Positions 16,909 to 25,634 of a stretch of 34,035 nucleotides of DNA are shown here, in pieces. The stretch lies in assembly GCA_016791065.1 (NCBI GenBank), contig JAEUOD010000077.1, forward strand, positions 1 to 34,035, in the 5' to 3' direction. A program made the translations under genes and the position numbers. Origin of the DNA: Dechloromonas sp. (GTDB taxonomy: Bacteria; Pseudomonadota; Gammaproteobacteria; Burkholderiales; Rhodocyclaceae). The notes beneath the pieces were generated by a model that searched no databases, was not told where the DNA came from, and saw only the letters and a list, made by a program, of their open reading frames with translations. The stretch's first letter is position 1, and each line of letters begins with the position of its first letter.

Positions 16909-18078
16909 TCAAGGCCGCATCCAGGCACTGCCGACCTGGAAATAGACAGCCGGACCGTCGCGACTCCAGGCCGCATCGAGTCCCATGTGGATACCGTACT
17001 TGCGAGCGATTTCATAGCGCATGCCGACGCCGCCGGCAGTGATGCTCTCGGTACGGGTCAGTTCGCGGATAGCTTCGGCGGCCCAGCCGGCACCGGCGAA
17101 GCCGACCAGGCTGAAGCGTTCCCAGAACTGCCAGCGGACCTCGGCTTCGATCTGCGCCACTTTCTCGCCCTGATAGCGCATGGCCGGGACGCCGCGCATC
17201 ATGACGAAGGGCTGCAAGTAAAAAGGCGCGTCGCCGTAGTTGAAGGCGAGGTTTTCGCGCAGCCCAAGTGTCCAGCGCGATGCCAGGGGCAGGTAATGCA
17301 TGCCGACCAGGGTCAGGCGGGAGAAATCGAGGTCGCTACCGGTACCGGGGCGGAAGATTGCAGCAGATAGCTCCAGGTAGTTGCCCTCGCGTGGCGTAAA
17401 GACATTGTCGCGGGAGTCGTGCGAAAGGCTGGCGAGGATGCCGCCGAGGCGCAGGCTACGTTCCGGGTCGCGCAGCTCGAAGCTGTTGTCGAGACGACTG
17501 TCGAAATTGACGCCGGTGTTGGCCAGCACATAGCCGAGGCCCACCCAGTTCTGCGACTGACCGATCCGCATCTTGGCCTGAAGCAGTGCCGCTTCGACGT
17601 CGAGGGCATAGGTCCGGGGATGCTTGTTGCGGAAGCCGGCCTCGCCGCTCCCGTAGTAGTCGAGGTTGATCGTTGATTTGATGCCACCGATCAGCGTCTG
17701 CACGCGGTCGTCGAGCCAGTAGCGGATATCGCCGGCAATCAAGCCACGCGACCCGTTATCGGTGCCCAGGCCGCCGACCATGGTGATGTTGGGACGGCCG
17801 AAACCGGCGCCGGCCTCGGGATTCGGCTTGTCGAGAAAGGCGAGGGCGGCCACGGCGCCGAAGCCGACCGCCGGTTCGGTGATCGGCATGACGATCGGGA
17901 GGAAGCCATAGGCTTCGTCGAGAAAACCACTGACATCGAACCAGCCATCCTCGGCTGAGCGAAAGCGGGATGGCTTGTCAGCGTCGGGCGCCGATGCCTG
18001 CGAGACCTGGGCGAATGCCGCAGTGCCGGTCAGCAGGAGGCAGAGCAGGATTGTCGGAAGGCGGATGCGTCGGAACAT
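16909..18078 (-). CDS. BamA/TamA-family (surface antigen D15-like) outer-membrane protein
   Basis: A 389-residue protein with a signal peptide (LPTILLCLLLTGTAAFAQ). Almost all of the rest looks like a C-terminal 16-strand BamA-type barrel, without POTRA domains. Supporting segments are the alternating aromatic strands, SHDSRDNVFTPREGNYLELSA (the D15-family hallmark region), LGLRENLAFNYGD, MRGVPAMRYQGEKVAQIEAEVRW and the closing LDAAWSRDGPAVYFQVGSAW. POTRA-less members of this family are common in Proteobacteria and their substrates are mostly unknown. It is divergent from the antiporter operon and upstream of a small exported protein. Confidence 0.82.
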   Translation of the reverse strand: MFRRIRLPTILLCLLLTGTAAFAQVSQASAPDADKPSRFRSAEDGWFDVSGFLDEAYGFLPIVMPITEPAVGFGAVAALAFLDKPNPEAGAGFGRPNITMVGGLGTDNGSRGLIAGDIRYWLDDRVQTLIGGIKSTINLDYYGSGEAGFRNKHPRTYALDVEAALLQAKMRIGQSQNWVGLGYVLANTGVNFDSRLDNSFELRDPERSLRLGGILASLSHDSRDNVFTPREGNYLELSAAIFRPGTGSDLDFSRLTLVGMHYLPLASRWTLGLRENLAFNYGDAPFYLQPFVMMRGVPAMRYQGEKVAQIEAEVRWQFWERFSLVGFAGAGWAAEAIRELTRTESITAGGVGMRYEIARKYGIHMGLDAAWSRDGPAVYFQVGSAWMRP

Positions 18079-18161
18079 GAAATCCCTGTTTTTCTGCTGC
18101 CGGCCGGATGAACCGGCTCGATATGGGAACGGGTCACTTGTGACAATGTATCACGTGGTCA

Positions 18162-18190
18162 TTGCACTGACATTTTTGGAGCGTTACATT
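18162..18190 (+). promoter_or_regulatory. Promoter of the antiporter-ldhA operon
   Basis: TTGCAC and TACATT are separated by exactly 17 bp. Transcription would start near 18197. Upstream are GTCAC-TT-GTGAC (18133-18144) and a loose GTGA-N7-TCAC palindrome, possible regulator sites of unknown owner. Confidence 0.6.
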
Positions 18191-18194
18191 GAGT

Positions 18195-18221
18195 GCCGGG
18201 CATTCGGCTGATGTGCCCGGC
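18195..18221 (+). promoter_or_regulatory. Hairpin at the 5' end of the antiporter leader
   Basis: GCCGGGCA and TGCCCGGC form a perfect 8-bp stem with an 11-base loop, starting about where transcription should begin. There is no T run, so it is not a terminator; it may protect the mRNA 5' end. Confidence 0.4.
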
Positions 18222-18269
18222 GTCGCAGACTGACAGAAGCAGAACAACATTCCTACGGGGAGGTGGATT

Positions 18270-19856
18270 GTGGACGAGATCAGGGTACTGCTCGAAACTC
18301 AAACCTTATTCACGTTGTTCCTGACCATCGCCGTGGGCTACCTGGTCGGTGAAATCAACGTCAAGGGCTTGGCGCTGGGGTCCGGGGCCGTACTGTTCGT
18401 CGGCCTCGCCATTGGCGGTTTCGCTCCCAAGGCGGCGCCGCCCGGCGTATTGGGCACGATGGGCCTGCTGCTCTTCCTCTACGGCGTCGGCATCCAGTAC
18501 GGCGCTCAATTCTTCCGCGGTCTGACGAGCAGCGAAGGCCTCAAGGCAAATGCCGCAGCCACCCTTGGCGTGCTTGGCGCCGGCCTGGTCGCTGCCGCCC
18601 TGGTGCCCTTCGCCGGCCTGGCGCCGGATGAGTCGCTCGGCATCTTCGCCGGCGCCGGCACCAGTACCGCCACCCTGCAGGCCATCCTCGCCGCAGTGAC
18701 CAGCAACGGCGCGGCAGTCGGCTACAGCGTTGCCTATCCCTTCGGCGTCGCCGTGCCGATCCTCGGTATTTATCTGCTCAAGGCCGTGCTCAAGCCGAAG
18801 ATCGAGGCGCCGGCCGGGCAGGTCGTCGAGACGGCCGAGATTGCCTTGCGCAATGCCGCCTTCCACGGCGTTACCTATCCCGAACTGGCCTCGCGCATCC
18901 CGGCCGGTGTCCTGGTCGCCGCCGTGCGGCGCGATCACCACAACCTGTTGCCGGGTGCCGATTTTGTCTTCGCCGATGGCGACGTACTGCTGGCTACCTC
19001 CACCGACAAGGCGGCCCTGCAGAATGCCGTCGCCCTGCTCGGCGAACTGCAGCCGGGGCGGATCACCAGCCATCGCGAAGACCTCGATTACATCCGCGTC
19101 TTCGCGTCCAAGCCCACGGTGGTCGGCGCAGCCGTCGGCGATCTGGCCTTGCCCGAGGGTTGCTCCATCGTTCAGGTCCGGCGCGGCGACAATGACCTGC
19201 AGCCGCGTCCCGACCTGGTGCTCGAAGTCGGCGACCGCGTCGGCCTGCTCGCCCCGCGCGACCGGCTCAAGGTCATCCGCGCCTTTTTCGGCGATTCGAT
19301 CAAGGGCACGGCCGATCTCAGCTACATCTCGGTCGGCATCGGCGCCGCCGTCGGCCTGCTGGTCGGCCTGATTCCCGTGAGCATCCCAGGTGTCGGCAAG
19401 CTGACCCTGGGCCTCGCGGCCGTGCTGCTGGTCGCGCTTTATCTCGGCAAGGTGCGGCGCAGCGGTCCCTTCGTCTGGACCATGCCGCTGTCGGCCAATC
19501 TCGTCCTGCGCAATTTCGGCCTGACCATCTTCCTCGCCCAGGTCGGCCTTGCCTCCGGGCCCAAGTTTTTCGCCACGGTGAGCACTACGGGCGCCAGCTT
19601 CCTGCTCTACGGGGCGCTGATCGCCGCGGCGCTGGTCCTGATCACCGCTGTCTTTGCCCTGTTCGTTTTCCGCCTGTCCTTCGATACGGCGATCGGCGTG
19701 ATCTCCGGGGCGACAGGCAATCCGGCCATCCTCGCTTTCGCCAGCCGGACCGCCGGCACCGACCGGCCGGATGTCGGCTACGCCATGATTTTTCCCTCGA
19801 TGACCATCTTCAAGATCGTCTTCGCCCAGATCGCCATCATTTTGCTCGGCGGCTGA
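18270..19856 (+). CDS. AspT/YidE/YbjL-family putative antiporter
   Basis: A 528-residue inner-membrane protein with the layout of the aspartate:alanine exchanger family. A first membrane block (about residues 10-170) is followed by two cytoplasmic RCK_C/TrkA_C domains (about 185-275 and 280-360), then a second membrane block (about 365-528). Family motifs include GLLLFLYGVGIQYGAQFF, GAGTSTATLQAI and, near the end, GATGNPAILAFA. GTG 18270 is used, preceded by GGGGAGG. The substrate cannot be read from sequence. It shares an operon with D-lactate dehydrogenase 28 bp downstream, so an organic or amino acid linked to fermentation is possible. Confidence 0.88.
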   Translation: MDEIRVLLETQTLFTLFLTIAVGYLVGEINVKGLALGSGAVLFVGLAIGGFAPKAAPPGVLGTMGLLLFLYGVGIQYGAQFFRGLTSSEGLKANAAATLGVLGAGLVAAALVPFAGLAPDESLGIFAGAGTSTATLQAILAAVTSNGAAVGYSVAYPFGVAVPILGIYLLKAVLKPKIEAPAGQVVETAEIALRNAAFHGVTYPELASRIPAGVLVAAVRRDHHNLLPGADFVFADGDVLLATSTDKAALQNAVALLGELQPGRITSHREDLDYIRVFASKPTVVGAAVGDLALPEGCSIVQVRRGDNDLQPRPDLVLEVGDRVGLLAPRDRLKVIRAFFGDSIKGTADLSYISVGIGAAVGLLVGLIPVSIPGVGKLTLGLAAVLLVALYLGKVRRSGPFVWTMPLSANLVLRNFGLTIFLAQVGLASGPKFFATVSTTGASFLLYGALIAAALVLITAVFALFVFRLSFDTAIGVISGATGNPAILAFASRTAGTDRPDVGYAMIFPSMTIFKIVFAQIAIILLGG

Positions 19857-19884
19857 TCCGCCCCGAACCTCGGAGGAACTCACC

Positions 19885-20880
19885 ATGAAAATTGCCGTAT
19901 TCAGCGCCAAGCGCTACGACCGTCAGTTCCTGACTGCCGCCAATGCCACGGCCGGCCACCAGTTGCGTTTCTTCGACGAACTGCTGTGTGAGGACACGGT
20001 CTCGCTGGCCGCGGGCAATGAGGCCGTCTGCATTTTCGTCAACGACAAGGCCGATGCCGCCGTACTCAAGGCCCTGGCGGCCGGTGGCACGCGCTTGGTG
20101 GCCCTGCGCTGTACCGGCTTCAACAACGTGGACCTCAAGGCAGCGGCCGAACTGGGGCTCAAGGTCGTGCGAGTCGTGACCTATTCGCCTTACTCCGTGG
20201 CCGAGCATGCCGTCGCCTTGCTGCAGGCCATCAACCGCAAGATTCACCGCGCCTACAACCGGACCCGCGATTCCAATTTCGCCCTCGACGGCCTGATGGG
20301 CTTCGATCTGCACGGCAAGACGGTGGCCGTGGTCGGCACCGGCAAGATCGGCTGTGTCTTCGCCAGGATCATGCTCGGCTTCGGTTGCCGGGTGATCGGT
20401 TACGACAAGTATCCCTCCGACAATTTCACGGCGCTGGGTGCCACCTACGCGCAGCCCGGCGAGATCGGCGCCAAGGCCGACATCATCTCGCTGCATTGCC
20501 CGCTGACGCCGGAAACCCACCACATCGTCAATGCCGAGACACTGGCCCGCGCCAAGCCCGGCGCCTTGCTCATCAATACCAGCCGGGGGGGCTTGGTCGA
20601 TACCGAAGCCGCCATCGAGGCGCTCAAGAGCGGTCAGCTCGGTGGCCTCGCCATCGACGTCTACGAACAGGAAGCGGATCTCTTCTTCCGCGACCTGTCG
20701 AGCACCGTCATCACCGACGATGTCTTCCAGCGTCTATTGTCATTCCCGAACGTGATCGTCACCGGGCACCAGGCCTTCTTCACCGAGGAGGCGATCACTA
20801 CGATCTGCGAGACGACCATCGCCAGCGTCGGCGAGTTCGCGGCCGGGTTGCCGCTCTCCAACGAAATCAAGGCGAGCTGA
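19885..20880 (+). CDS. ldhA: D-lactate dehydrogenase (fermentative, NAD-dependent)
   Basis: A 331-residue member of the D-2-hydroxyacid dehydrogenase family, close in layout to E. coli LdhA, which reduces pyruvate to D-lactate with NADH. The nucleotide-binding GTGKIG motif is at about 151-156, and the catalytic residues are R234 (NTSRGG), E263 (DVYEQE) and H295 (TGHQAFFT). YSPYSVAEHAVALL and the DLFF segment are typical of LdhA and not of glycerate or phosphoglycerate dehydrogenases. GGAGGA precedes the ATG. It is the second gene of an operon with the antiporter and a GNAT acetyltransferase. Confidence 0.93.
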   Translation: MKIAVFSAKRYDRQFLTAANATAGHQLRFFDELLCEDTVSLAAGNEAVCIFVNDKADAAVLKALAAGGTRLVALRCTGFNNVDLKAAAELGLKVVRVVTYSPYSVAEHAVALLQAINRKIHRAYNRTRDSNFALDGLMGFDLHGKTVAVVGTGKIGCVFARIMLGFGCRVIGYDKYPSDNFTALGATYAQPGEIGAKADIISLHCPLTPETHHIVNAETLARAKPGALLINTSRGGLVDTEAAIEALKSGQLGGLAIDVYEQEADLFFRDLSSTVITDDVFQRLLSFPNVIVTGHQAFFTEEAITTICETTIASVGEFAAGLPLSNEIKAS

Positions 20881-20886
20881 GGCCGG

Positions 20887-21417
20887 ATGGCGATGGATGC
20901 CCGCCATTACATGGTCACCGAGACCCTGCGGAACGGCCTCGAACTCTGTATCCGGGCGGCCCGTCCGGATGACGTAGAACGTGTCGTCGAGGCTTTTCAT
21001 GCGCTGGAGAAGGAATCGGTCTACCTCCGCTTCTTCGGTCCCAAGAAGGAACTGTCAGAGGCCGATTTGCAACGATTCCGAGAAACCGACTTCAGCAACC
21101 GGGTCACCCTGCTCGGGACCATCGTGCGTGATGGTCGCGAAATCGTCATCGCCTCGGCGACTTACGTGCGGGTTGGTGACGACGAGGCGGAGGTCGCCTT
21201 CGTGGTCGAGGAGGATTACCACCGTCTCGGCATTGCCGGCCTTATGCTGCGTCATCTCGGCCTCATCGCGCAGGCGGCCGGCATTCGCAACTTCGTGGCC
21301 GAGGTATTGCCGCAGAACAAGGCCATGCTCGGCGTGTTCGGCCGTTGCGGCTGGCCCCTGCAGTCCCATGTCGAGGACGGCACGGTTCACCTGAGCATGG
21401 CGCTGGCGGGCGGCTGA
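20887..21417 (+). CDS. GNAT-family N-acetyltransferase
   Basis: A 176-residue single-domain GNAT protein. The acetyl-CoA pyrophosphate loop is DYHRLGIAGLMLRHL (about residues 114-128), preceded by the AEVAFVVEE strand, with VLPQNKAMLGVFGRCGW as the usual C-terminal motif. The N-terminal ESVYLRFFGPKKELSE segment resembles the acetyltransferase domain of Pat-type protein lysine acetylases, which control enzymes such as acetyl-CoA synthetase. That makes metabolic enzyme acetylation a reasonable guess. It starts six bases after the ldhA stop and is the last gene of the operon. Confidence 0.88.
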   Translation: MAMDARHYMVTETLRNGLELCIRAARPDDVERVVEAFHALEKESVYLRFFGPKKELSEADLQRFRETDFSNRVTLLGTIVRDGREIVIASATYVRVGDDEAEVAFVVEEDYHRLGIAGLMLRHLGLIAQAAGIRNFVAEVLPQNKAMLGVFGRCGWPLQSHVEDGTVHLSMALAGG

Positions 21418-21430
21418 GGCGGTAGCCGTC

Positions 21431-22648
21431 TCAGAACAAGACACCGAACAGGGTTTTCAGCAGATCCTCCAGCGACATCATGGTCAGGGCGAGCGGGACG
21501 ATGGGGGCCAGGGTCGCGGCCGCCAGCCGGATGATGTCGTCGCGTTTGACGGGCACGATATGCATGCTGCGCACCACGCTCAAGCTGTTGCCGAGGTCGG
21601 CGAGGGACTGGATGTCGCCGCTGCCCAGCAACTCGTCATCCCCCTTGGCGCCGCCGCGCAACCATTTCGTGTCAAAGCGACGAACGTAATCCTGTGCCAG
21701 CACGCCGTACTCGCGGGAGCCCCGGCGCTTGGCCTCGGCCAGCTGCGGCCCGAAGGCCAGCAGCGGCAGGAGGACCAGGCAGAGCATGAAGAGGACGACG
21801 CTGCCGATCTCGAACTTGAACTGCGGCAGTTCCGCCCCCAGGAAAAAAATGCGGCTGGCCAGCGTGCCGGCGAGCAAGGCACCGTGCGCGACAGCGAGCA
21901 CCGTGAAGGCATGGATCTGGCCGGAGAGGAAGCTGAGGCCGCCGAGCTGGTCGGGATGGGTCGGGACCACTTGCAGTTCGATGCGCGATACCTGCCAGAG
22001 GAAGCGGGTCCAGATGAATAGCCGGAAGTACCACCGGCAGAGCAGGAACTGGAAGATCGGCAGACTGACGTAGCCGAACCATATGCCGGCCAGCGAGAGC
22101 TGCGTGCCTCCGGCAACCGGCACGGCATACCAGGTCGCCGTATCGAGCGCGATGTACTGGCGCCAGATGACGAGGACGCCGAAGCCATATACCAGAAGGA
22201 TGAGCAGAATCTCGGCAATGACCGAGTTGCGCATCCGGAAGGCCGAATCGACGGCGGCTTCGAAGCGCGGCAGATCCGCCTCGGGGATCAATTTGCGTTC
22301 CAGAAACTGCTTGAGCAGTGGGCGCATGCGCTTGTGCACCACGAGTTCCGCAACAATCAACAAGGGCAGGGCGACGAGGAAGCGGATATGGACCTCGATG
22401 TCCTTGAGGAAGGGGACGGCGCTGCCGCTGTCGAGCAACTGGCCTTCGAAGGCGGCGAGCAGCAAGAGCGGCAGCCATGTAAATAGGGAGATCACGACGA
22501 TCCGTTGGCGCACCATCTGTAGCGCGTCGTCGGAAAGGTGGGCGCGGCGCAGGAGTTGGAATAGGGGGCCGCCGAGTACCAGCGAAAAATCGGGAGGATT
22601 GTCGAGCTGGCTCCAATGTCGGCTGCTCGTCGTGTTACGGGTGTTCAT
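21431..22648 (-). CDS. Unknown multi-span membrane protein
   Basis: A 405-residue inner-membrane protein with about seven hydrophobic segments (near 48-66, 88-106, 143-165, 185-205, 245-268, 285-304 and 382-398). A cytoplasmic or periplasmic stretch near 310-360 contains DYVRRFDTKWLRG, and VPTHPDQLGGLSFL lies between spans. I do not recognise a named family. It converges on the GNAT gene with 13 bp between stops and no obvious terminator. AGGGGGA lies nine or so bases before the ATG. Confidence 0.8.
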   Translation of the reverse strand: MNTRNTTSSRHWSQLDNPPDFSLVLGGPLFQLLRRAHLSDDALQMVRQRIVVISLFTWLPLLLLAAFEGQLLDSGSAVPFLKDIEVHIRFLVALPLLIVAELVVHKRMRPLLKQFLERKLIPEADLPRFEAAVDSAFRMRNSVIAEILLILLVYGFGVLVIWRQYIALDTATWYAVPVAGGTQLSLAGIWFGYVSLPIFQFLLCRWYFRLFIWTRFLWQVSRIELQVVPTHPDQLGGLSFLSGQIHAFTVLAVAHGALLAGTLASRIFFLGAELPQFKFEIGSVVLFMLCLVLLPLLAFGPQLAEAKRRGSREYGVLAQDYVRRFDTKWLRGGAKGDDELLGSGDIQSLADLGNSLSVVRSMHIVPVKRDDIIRLAAATLAPIVPLALTMMSLEDLLKTLFGVLF

Positions 22649-22786
22649 GACGTATCCCCCTGTGCACTGGGTGAAGGGCTTTCATGCAGCTACTTCACCG
22701 TTTGTCATTCGACCGAATGCTGCTGCCTAGCCTACACCTCATCAGTGCTCGACAGCTTGTGTTTGATCAAGCTGCCCGGCGGCAAA

Positions 22787-23923
22787 TCAGTCCCCCAATA
22801 TTGTTTCTTCGATGGTGTCCTCCGCTTGCTCCGTGTCATCCGGTAGCGCCTGCGATTCGGGCAGGACCGCCTCGTCAGGCAATTCTCCGAGTTCCACCGG
22901 TTGGGCGAATGTCTGGGGGCAACACTTTTCGATTTGATCGGCGATGTGATAAATCTCGGCCATCACGCCCCGTTGTGGGTCGTCCATCAGCGCTTGCCAC
23001 ATCTCGTCCAGGGCGGCGTTCAAGCTCTCACGCAGTTGCGCTTCCTGATAGCCGCGTTCGCTTTCGTGCAGGACAATCCCAATGCCGGCCGCTCCCAGGG
23101 AAATTACGGCACCGGCGATGCCGCCGGCGAGCGCGGAGGCGGCGCTGGTGCCGCTGCTGATCGCCAGTCGCGTCATGAGCTTTTCGCTGGCCCGCCGCGC
23201 GACCGGCGAGACATGGGTGGCGGAGGGAGCACTGCCGGCGTCACCCGCTGTCCGTGCGGTCTGCTTGCGCAAGGCGATATAGGCCGGGAGTTCGTCGATC
23301 GGTCTGCTGCGACTTAGCTGATAAAGCGAGGCGACGTGTTCGGGCGATGCGCCTAGGCTGATGGCGGGTATCGTCCGCAGGTGTTGGTCGAACTGGAATG
23401 GCGCGATGCCGTAACGTGGCGGTATGGCATCCAGTTGCTCGGAGAGCCTGAGAACATAGAGCAACGTCGCCTGCCCTCTGATGTTTTCCGGTGCGATGCT
23501 CCTGGCGACCGGCGCAAGCACGCGCTCCTGATATTGCGTTTGCAGGTAGGCCGCCAGCCGCGAGACGGCCGGGTCGTCGCTTTCTCCGGTGCTGAGTTTG
23601 TACCAGGCGACCTTGATCGTCAGCCATTGTTGGGTCCAGTAGCTCGAAAACCAGGGGATGAAATCCGTTTCGTGCCTGTTCAGGACAAGATGCTTCCATT
23701 GCTCCATCCGGTCACGGGCGAACCGGCCGGCAGCGCCGGCAGCAGTTTCGGAAGCAGCGCCGATGTCACGATCGACCTCTCGCCAGACGCTTTCAGCTAC
23801 CGGCGGGGCGGGCGGGGGCAGCGGTTCGCGGATGGGCGTGGCGCATCCAGCCAGCGCAACGATCAGCGCGGCCAGCAGCCAGCGCAGTACGTTGTGCCCA
23901 TCATGGTGGAGTGGATGACTCAT
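22787..23923 (-). CDS. Unknown lipoprotein
   Basis: A 378-residue protein with a lipoprotein signal (LIVALAGC, lipidated Cys27) followed by a proline-rich linker (PLPPPAPPVA). The body is mostly helical. A glycine/alanine-rich hydrophobic stretch (SALAGGIAGAVISLGAAGIGIVL, about residues 265-290) could enter a membrane, and the C-terminal 40 residues are strongly acidic. No catalytic motif is visible and no family is recognised. It is divergent from the cluster starting at 24110, with 186 bp between them holding no other gene. Confidence 0.8.
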   Translation of the reverse strand: MSHPLHHDGHNVLRWLLAALIVALAGCATPIREPLPPPAPPVAESVWREVDRDIGAASETAAGAAGRFARDRMEQWKHLVLNRHETDFIPWFSSYWTQQWLTIKVAWYKLSTGESDDPAVSRLAAYLQTQYQERVLAPVARSIAPENIRGQATLLYVLRLSEQLDAIPPRYGIAPFQFDQHLRTIPAISLGASPEHVASLYQLSRSRPIDELPAYIALRKQTARTAGDAGSAPSATHVSPVARRASEKLMTRLAISSGTSAASALAGGIAGAVISLGAAGIGIVLHESERGYQEAQLRESLNAALDEMWQALMDDPQRGVMAEIYHIADQIEKCCPQTFAQPVELGELPDEAVLPESQALPDDTEQAEDTIEETILGD

Positions 23924-24109
23924 GGGTGTCGTGGCGACGGAAGTGGGGGCGGAACCCGCTCTCCATTCATGCTAGCCCATGAGCCGCAAAAACCTAGCGA
24001 TCGGCGCTTGGCTGCGTGGAGCATGCCGAAGCGGCGGGAATTCGCCGCATCCATTGCGGCAGGAGCCATCCAACGTCCGGGCCAGCGGCAATTCGTGCAG
24101 AATGCTCGA

Positions 24110-25627
24110 ATGTCTGCCCTTGGCTTATTCCCTGTCGAAAACTTCACCGTCGCGATTGGCTGCGAGACCAAGTGCGATAGCGTGCCGCAGGCCCTATGGT
24201 ATTTCGCTGCGGAGACGGTGGCCGTGCCCCGGCAAGGTGTGCCGCTGGCGGGCTATGATCCGCATCTGCGGTTAGAGGATGACTTGCATAGCTGGGTGAA
24301 GCGGATTTCCTGTAGCGATGAGCCGGACTATCCGCCGCTGATCTGGCTCGGCTCTCCGTCGGTGTTGCGGGCGGCAAGGGTCACCGCTCAGGGGCAAGGC
24401 CTGATAACGCCGCAGGGCGAATTCAAGCTGCAACTCGCCGAGCGTCTGCCGCTCAACAGCTCCTGGTTCGACGCATCCAGCCTTACCTTCTTCGGCGAGC
24501 ATTCGGCGAAACTGCGCGGTTGCTGCCACGGCGAAACCTTTGTCGCACGGACATTCTGGCCGGAGTCCTGGCGATTGACCGAAATCGTGGATAGCCCGGT
24601 GCCGGTACTTTCCCCGACGGCATTGCGCGATCTGGTACGCAGTTCTCCGGCACATGCGCCATTCGCCACGGTTTCACTGTGGCAAAAGTCCAGGCGGCGG
24701 ACTCCCGGTGAGGGGCAACCTATCCTCGGTCTGATGCTCAACGGCGCCCAGGGTGATGACGACGAGGCGCACAGCGGCCATTTCGCGGTGATGACCGGCC
24801 GGGTGGGCGAGGGCGGGCGGATCGACGACTGGCTGGTCAACAACTTCTATACGCTCGATGCCGAAAGCGAGAAGGGCATCATCGCGGCGCCAGTGCCGCT
24901 CGACAATTATCTTGGCGATCTCAACAGTGGTCAGGCCTGGTACCGGCCATCCTGGATGCTGGTGGCGACTCTCGCAGAGCCACGTGCAGCCCACCGTCTG
25001 CAGTCGGCCTTCGGGCGCGTCTTCAACCAGTTCTACCGGCACCAGTTCGCCTACAACCATGCCCGTGCCAATTGCGCCGGGATCAGCGTGACGACGGCAC
25101 GAGCGCTCGGCTGGCAGGTGCCGGCACGGGGTCCGGAAAGCTGGTTCCGGGCGATTCTCGCCCTGCCGCTGGTGGCGCTGCGCGAACGGAGTCTGGTCAA
25201 GGGCAAGGCGATGTTCGACTACCTGACCGAGGATCAGACCCGCCTCTATCCAGCGGCCGCTTTCGCCGAAATGGGCGGCGACCTGCTGCGCCTGGTGGCC
25301 GGGCAGGCGGGGCGACCGCTCGGCGAATTCGAAGCCATGCTGGCGGCGGATGTCGAGCAGATAGTCTTCATCCGCTTGCCGCAGATTCCCTCCAGCCGGG
25401 CCTGGGGCAGTTTTCCGGCCGAGAACAGTATCGAATACCGGGCGCGAGTGCCGAAGGACCCGGCGCAGCGGCAGATCGTTCCGGTGCCGCCGCGGCCCTT
25501 TCCCCCCGAATTGCGCGATCCGCGCACGCCGACCGAGCCACTGGGGCGCGCCGACTATGCGGTAATCGGCTGGGGCCTGGCGATAGTTGCGCTGGTGGTG
25601 TTCATCCTGCGTCGGCTCTTGGCATAA
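24110..25627 (+). CDS. C-terminally anchored protein, possible permuted NlpC/P60-like fold
   Basis: A 505-residue protein with a single membrane segment at the end (about 482-502) followed by RRLLA, so the bulk is probably held at the inner membrane. H224 (SGHFAVMTG) precedes C322 (ANCAGIS). Histidine before cysteine, with Asn directly before Cys, is the order of circularly permuted NlpC/P60-like proteins (LRAT/YiiX type), which cleave or transfer acyl or peptide groups. The match is by pattern only. I start at ATG 24110; the frame is open far upstream, but that DNA belongs to the divergent lipoprotein gene and spacer. The stop is 7 bp before a peptide ABC permease gene. Confidence 0.7.
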   Translation: MSALGLFPVENFTVAIGCETKCDSVPQALWYFAAETVAVPRQGVPLAGYDPHLRLEDDLHSWVKRISCSDEPDYPPLIWLGSPSVLRAARVTAQGQGLITPQGEFKLQLAERLPLNSSWFDASSLTFFGEHSAKLRGCCHGETFVARTFWPESWRLTEIVDSPVPVLSPTALRDLVRSSPAHAPFATVSLWQKSRRRTPGEGQPILGLMLNGAQGDDDEAHSGHFAVMTGRVGEGGRIDDWLVNNFYTLDAESEKGIIAAPVPLDNYLGDLNSGQAWYRPSWMLVATLAEPRAAHRLQSAFGRVFNQFYRHQFAYNHARANCAGISVTTARALGWQVPARGPESWFRAILALPLVALRERSLVKGKAMFDYLTEDQTRLYPAAAFAEMGGDLLRLVAGQAGRPLGEFEAMLAADVEQIVFIRLPQIPSSRAWGSFPAENSIEYRARVPKDPAQRQIVPVPPRPFPPELRDPRTPTEPLGRADYAVIGWGLAIVALVVFILRRLLA

Positions 25628-25634
25628 TCCGGCT

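Noticed and set aside
18306..19910. 534-codon open frame antisense to the antiporter gene
   Set aside because: Charged, low-complexity translation with no family features; the other strand encodes a complete transporter with promoter and ribosome site.
23381..24109. Upstream extension of the 505-aa anchored protein
   Set aside because: The extra frame runs antisense through the lipoprotein gene and its promoter region and does not look like a protein.
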